Source: an uncultured Porphyromonadaceae bacterium
GTDB taxonomy: Bacteria > Bacteroidota > Bacteroidia > Bacteroidales > Muribaculaceae
Assembly: GCA_905193485.1 (NCBI GenBank)
Contig: CAJJOX010000025.1
Location: 1 to 16,958, forward strand
Direction of reading: 5' to 3'
DNA: 16,958 bases
Below, in pieces: positions 14,580 to 16,958 of this stretch. Each line of letters begins with the position of its first letter. Positions within the stretch are counted from its first letter, which is position 1. The position numbers and the translations under genes were made by a program. The notes beneath the pieces were generated by a model. It ran no database searches and was not told where the DNA came from. It saw only the letters and a list, made by a program, of their open reading frames with translations.

Positions 14580-15035
14580 ATGAACCGACTTTTGATGCTA
14601 CTTGCCTGCATGGCGTTTGCTTTCGTCACTCCTGCGGTCTGTCACGCGCAGAAGGGACTTAACGTCGACGGAGCTTTCGCAAAATCCTATACAATGTTGC
14701 CTGAGGCCACTGAAACCATGCTCACGCGCAGTAAACTCCACGATGTCAGTCTGTCGCTTTATCGCGCTCTTTCCATCGCCGGCAATCCTGAAAAGGCTCT
14801 GGAGATCGAACGGATGGTGATGGCCGACGGGCGGACCGCTTTGTCGAAAGAAGTCAGGTATACCTCAGGTCATCTTTATTACGGCCTGTATGTGCTTCCT
14901 CCTGTCGCCAACGAAAACCGTTATATACTCTTTCTCAACGGCAACCTGTCGGGCAATGGAAAGATGCTCCTGCTCTATCTTGAGGGCAGGGCGTCGGTGG
15001 CCGATGTGAAGAAACTGATAAACAAAAAGAAATAA
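14580..15035 (+). CDS. Small secreted protein, DUF6108-like
   Basis: This 151-residue protein starts with a signal peptide (RLLMLLACMAFAFVTPAVCHA, cleaved before QKGLN). The mature part has DVSLSLYRALSIAGNPEKALEIERMVMADG, then YTSGHLYYGLYVLPPVANENRYILFLNG and a final LLYLEGRASVADVKKLI. This resembles the small periplasmic proteins found next to sigma/anti-sigma pairs in Bacteroides, annotated as DUF6108 as far as I remember; the family name is from memory. It lies 16 nt after the putative anti-sigma gene and 7-19 nt before the next gene, so it is an operon member. It could be the periplasmic signal carrier or an inhibitor of the anti-sigma tail, which is inference only. Confidence 0.7.
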   Translation: MNRLLMLLACMAFAFVTPAVCHAQKGLNVDGAFAKSYTMLPEATETMLTRSKLHDVSLSLYRALSIAGNPEKALEIERMVMADGRTALSKEVRYTSGHLYYGLYVLPPVANENRYILFLNGNLSGNGKMLLLYLEGRASVADVKKLINKKK

Positions 15036-15054
15036 TCACAATATGCATAATGAT

Positions 15055-15900
15055 ATGAAAAAGCGATTTCTTGCCGTCATGATGGCTTTTGCGGCCTTGA
15101 CGGCCGGCGGACAGGCTCCTGCCGACACTTTGATAACGGTCGAGTCGCCCCGGTCGGTGACTGTTGAAAAGACCGACGGATCGACTGTGGTGACCATCAA
15201 GGGCTCTTCGTCCGATGAATTGTTCAATTACCGCTATTCCGTGTCGCCCGACACGATTTCCGATGCACCGCTGCTTAACATTCCGTTTACCGGAATGGCA
15301 AATCTCGGACACACACGGACAGTGACGTCGGTCGATTGCTTCCGCGGGTTTTACGGAGGCGCTGTCATACCGCTCTCGGCTCCCGATGCCATAAAGACAT
15401 CGATGGAATTCGGCGTCGACCGGATTGTGGGTCTGAGCGTGAGCCGCCGCGGAGCCGATTTCAGCATGGGGCTGGGAATCGGCTACCGCTACATCGGCAT
15501 CGGTCGCGGATGTGTCGCTGACAAGCAGGGCGACGCGCTGGTTCTGATGTCCGCTCCCGATGGAGCCGCGGACGTGTCGTCACGCATCGATTCTTGGGCG
15601 ATCAGAATCCCGCTGCTCTACACGCAAAGTATTCATCGTTCGTTCGGATTCTCGCTCGGTGTGGTGGCGAACTTCAATTTCCACACCACAGCCCATATGA
15701 ATTACAATATCGCCGACGTGGCTTATTCAAAATCGGTCAAAGGACTGCATCAGCGCATCCTGACTCCCGACCTGGTGCTGACTGTCGGAGCGATCAACAT
15801 TGTCGGCGCATATATCCGGTGGTCACCCGTCAAAACATTCAAAAGCGCCTACGGACCGGGCTGGACCTCTTTGTCGGTAGGTATTTCAACGGCATTCTAA
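15055..15900 (+). CDS. Outer-membrane beta-barrel protein of the sigma operon, first paralogue
   Basis: The ATG at 15055 is preferred because MKKRFLAVMMAFAALTAGGQA is a normal signal peptide; an ATG at 15043 would add only MHND. The mature protein (281 residues with signal) begins with a short motif, DTLITVESPRSVTVEKTDG, followed by VVTIKG. The rest is a predicted barrel with strands such as FSMGLGIGYRYIGIGRG, IRIPLLYTQSIHRSFGFSLGV and VGAYIRWSPV, and a terminal Phe (SVGISTAF). The N-terminal motif recurs in the next gene's product, so the two are diverged paralogues. No ligand or enzyme function can be read. Its place in the operon suggests an envelope protein made or monitored by the sigma system. 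Confidence 0.75.
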   Translation: MKKRFLAVMMAFAALTAGGQAPADTLITVESPRSVTVEKTDGSTVVTIKGSSSDELFNYRYSVSPDTISDAPLLNIPFTGMANLGHTRTVTSVDCFRGFYGGAVIPLSAPDAIKTSMEFGVDRIVGLSVSRRGADFSMGLGIGYRYIGIGRGCVADKQGDALVLMSAPDGAADVSSRIDSWAIRIPLLYTQSIHRSFGFSLGVVANFNFHTTAHMNYNIADVAYSKSVKGLHQRILTPDLVLTVGAINIVGAYIRWSPVKTFKSAYGPGWTSLSVGISTAF

Positions 15901-15917
15901 CATAATATCAGAAAACA

Positions 15918-16799
15918 ATGAAAAAGATGATATTGATAGCCGCCTTGATTTCAGCGGCCACTGTTGCAAAAGCAGACGAACAGCATGATACGGTTCTTTC
16001 GGTAATCAATCCATCGTCGGTGACCATCACGGAAACGCCGGAAGGTTTCGGCGTGAGCGTGACGACAGTCACTTCCGAAGGCGAAAGCCGTTCCGACTAT
16101 TCCGAATCATTTGACAACCCTGTCAGGATCGATGCACGCCGATGGCGATCAAGGATATCGCTTGCACCATCCGGGGATTCAGACTGGGACTTGACTGTCG
16201 GCGGTCCCGGCATCGGTTGGGTAAACGCTTGCGGGCAGCCCGACGGGATGGGTGTCGAAATGGGCAAATCGCTTGAGATCTCATGGCTGCACGCACTGGC
16301 GGTGACCTACAGGCTGCCGTGGCGTTCAAGCTGGCTTTCTCTCGGTTTTGGCTTTGACTGGCGCAACTACCGCATATCGACCGGCGCAACCCGTTTCGTC
16401 CCGGCCGAGAACGGCGGAGTGGAGATTGGGGAATACCCCGAGGGCGTGACTCCCAAAGGATCACGGCTCAAAGTGTTCAGTATGGGTGTGCCCTTGTTGT
16501 GGCACCAGAGGTTGCCTTTCCGTATATTCGGTCAGCCGTGCGTGATCGGATTGGGCGCTGTGTTCAATTATAATTCACACGCGAGCATGAAAACAAAATG
16601 GGAGCTGCCGGACGGCTCAAAAGCCGAGCAGAAAACGAATCATATCGGTCACCGCCGGTTTACGGTCGACTTCATGGGTATGGTACGCATATGGTCAGGT
16701 GTGAATCTTTATGTCCGTTATTCTCCAAACAGTGTGTTGCGGGGTGTCGGACAGCCGCGCTTCAATCCTTTGTCGACAGGTATCATCCTTTTTTATTGA
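15918..16799 (+). CDS. Outer-membrane beta-barrel protein of the sigma operon, second paralogue
   Basis: This 293-residue protein has a signal peptide (KKMILIAALISAATVAKA) followed by DTVLSVINPSSVTITETPEG and VSVTT, matching the start of the preceding barrel protein at the same distance from the cleavage site. Barrel-like strands follow (WLHALAVTYRLPW, WLSLGFGFDWRNYRI, FSMGVPLLWHQRLPF, VIGLGAVFNYNSHASM, VNLYVRYSP) and the chain ends in LSTGIILFY with a terminal aromatic residue. The 17-nt gap to the preceding gene indicates co-transcription, and this is the last gene of the operon. Function is unknown. Similarity between the two is limited outside the N-terminal motif and the general barrel pattern, so the duplication is old. 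Confidence 0.75.
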   Translation: MKKMILIAALISAATVAKADEQHDTVLSVINPSSVTITETPEGFGVSVTTVTSEGESRSDYSESFDNPVRIDARRWRSRISLAPSGDSDWDLTVGGPGIGWVNACGQPDGMGVEMGKSLEISWLHALAVTYRLPWRSSWLSLGFGFDWRNYRISTGATRFVPAENGGVEIGEYPEGVTPKGSRLKVFSMGVPLLWHQRLPFRIFGQPCVIGLGAVFNYNSHASMKTKWELPDGSKAEQKTNHIGHRRFTVDFMGMVRIWSGVNLYVRYSPNSVLRGVGQPRFNPLSTGIILFY

Positions 16800-16803
16800 A
16801 ACG

Positions 16804-16815
16804 TGCGGCGCCGCA
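16804..16815. other. 12-bp GC palindrome after the sigma operon
   Basis: TGCGGCGCCGCA is a perfect palindrome 4 nt after the last stop codon. No T-run follows, so it is at best a weak 3' end structure. Confidence 0.3.
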
Positions 16816-16818
16816 GGG

Positions 16819-16849
16819 TTGAATATTGCCGCGGAATTTCGTAACTTCG
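16819..16849 (+). promoter_or_regulatory. Promoter of the gene starting at 16869
   Basis: TTG at 16819-16821 is followed after 20 nt by TAACTTCG (16842-16849), one mismatch from TAnnTTTG. GCCGCGGAA (16828-16836) and TTCGCGGC (16846-16853) form an inverted repeat with one bulged base over the -7 box, a possible operator. Predicted transcription starts near 16854, about 15 nt before the ATG. Confidence 0.6.
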
Positions 16850-16868
16850 CGGCAAATACCACAACCGC

Positions 16869-16958
16869 ATGAAATTACGTACTCCACAGGAAATCACAGC
16901 CGCCACGCTCGACGTCGGCGATGCAAAAGTGTCAATGTCATCCCGCCGTCTTGTCGTG
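16869..16958 (+). CDS. Probable formate/nitrite transporter, only the first 30 codons present
   Basis: The visible start, MKLRTPQEITAATLDVGDAK followed by VSMSSRRLVV, fits the cytoplasmic N-terminal helix of FocA/NirC family channels. Members there read like 'tP.EI...... G..K', then a first transmembrane segment. Those channels move formate, nitrite or hydrosulfide across the inner membrane as pentamers. The gene has its own promoter, so it is separate from the sigma operon. The call rests on 30 residues. Confidence 0.5.
   Translation, partial: MKLRTPQEITAATLDVGDAKVSMSSRRLVV

Noticed and set aside
14000-14629. 209-codon minus-strand open frame
   Set aside because: It is antisense to the sigma/anti-sigma genes and shows no family features.
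1-16958. CRISPR array, insertion sequence or prophage
   Set aside because: No regularly spaced repeats, transposase or phage structural genes are visible on either strand.

Overview
The window reads as a chromosomal segment of a Bacteroidota genome, order Bacteroidales, possibly Muribaculaceae. The evidence is a SusC/SusD pair, a type IX secretion cargo protein, a bS21-type rpsU, Bacteroides-type promoters (TTTG, then TAnnTTTG about 20 nt later) and almost no Shine-Dalgarno sequences. The family-level placement is inference from overall gene style and moderately high GC.

Left part (1-6717, minus strand): a polysaccharide-utilisation-type operon transcribed right to left. It holds a SusC-like TonB-dependent transporter, a SusD-like surface lipoprotein and a secreted protein cut by the window edge. 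That last protein carries a DG-x(3)-N-x-E motif like the active site of GH85 endo-beta-N-acetylglucosaminidases, so N-glycan capture is the likely role. A 14-bp perfect stem-loop separates susD from the enzyme gene. The susC promoter has a 9+9 bp inverted repeat around a run of seven C's (G's on the coding strand).

Middle part (6718-10693): a small outer-membrane beta-barrel gene (+) runs tail-to-tail, 1 nt apart, into a minus-strand pair. The pair is a gingipain-like C25 cysteine protease with a C-terminal type IX sorting domain, followed 19 nt later by a lipoprotein. The protease gene is strikingly AT-rich compared with everything around it, which suggests recent acquisition.

Housekeeping part (10694-13434, plus strand): rpsU with a textbook promoter; a secreted alkaline-phosphatase-fold phosphodiesterase-like protein; a strong terminator; a complete tyrosine recombinase of the XerC/XerD type; and a short hibernation promoting factor. 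The hpf gene has a full-strength Shine-Dalgarno sequence, which is unusual for this phylum.

Right part (13531-16799, plus strand): a five-gene envelope regulatory operon. It encodes an ECF sigma factor (predicted nearly leaderless), a one-TM putative anti-sigma factor, a small secreted protein, and two predicted beta-barrel outer-membrane proteins sharing an N-terminal motif. This is the best candidate for a poorly described system. The window ends in the first codons of what looks like a formate/nitrite transporter, preceded by its own promoter.
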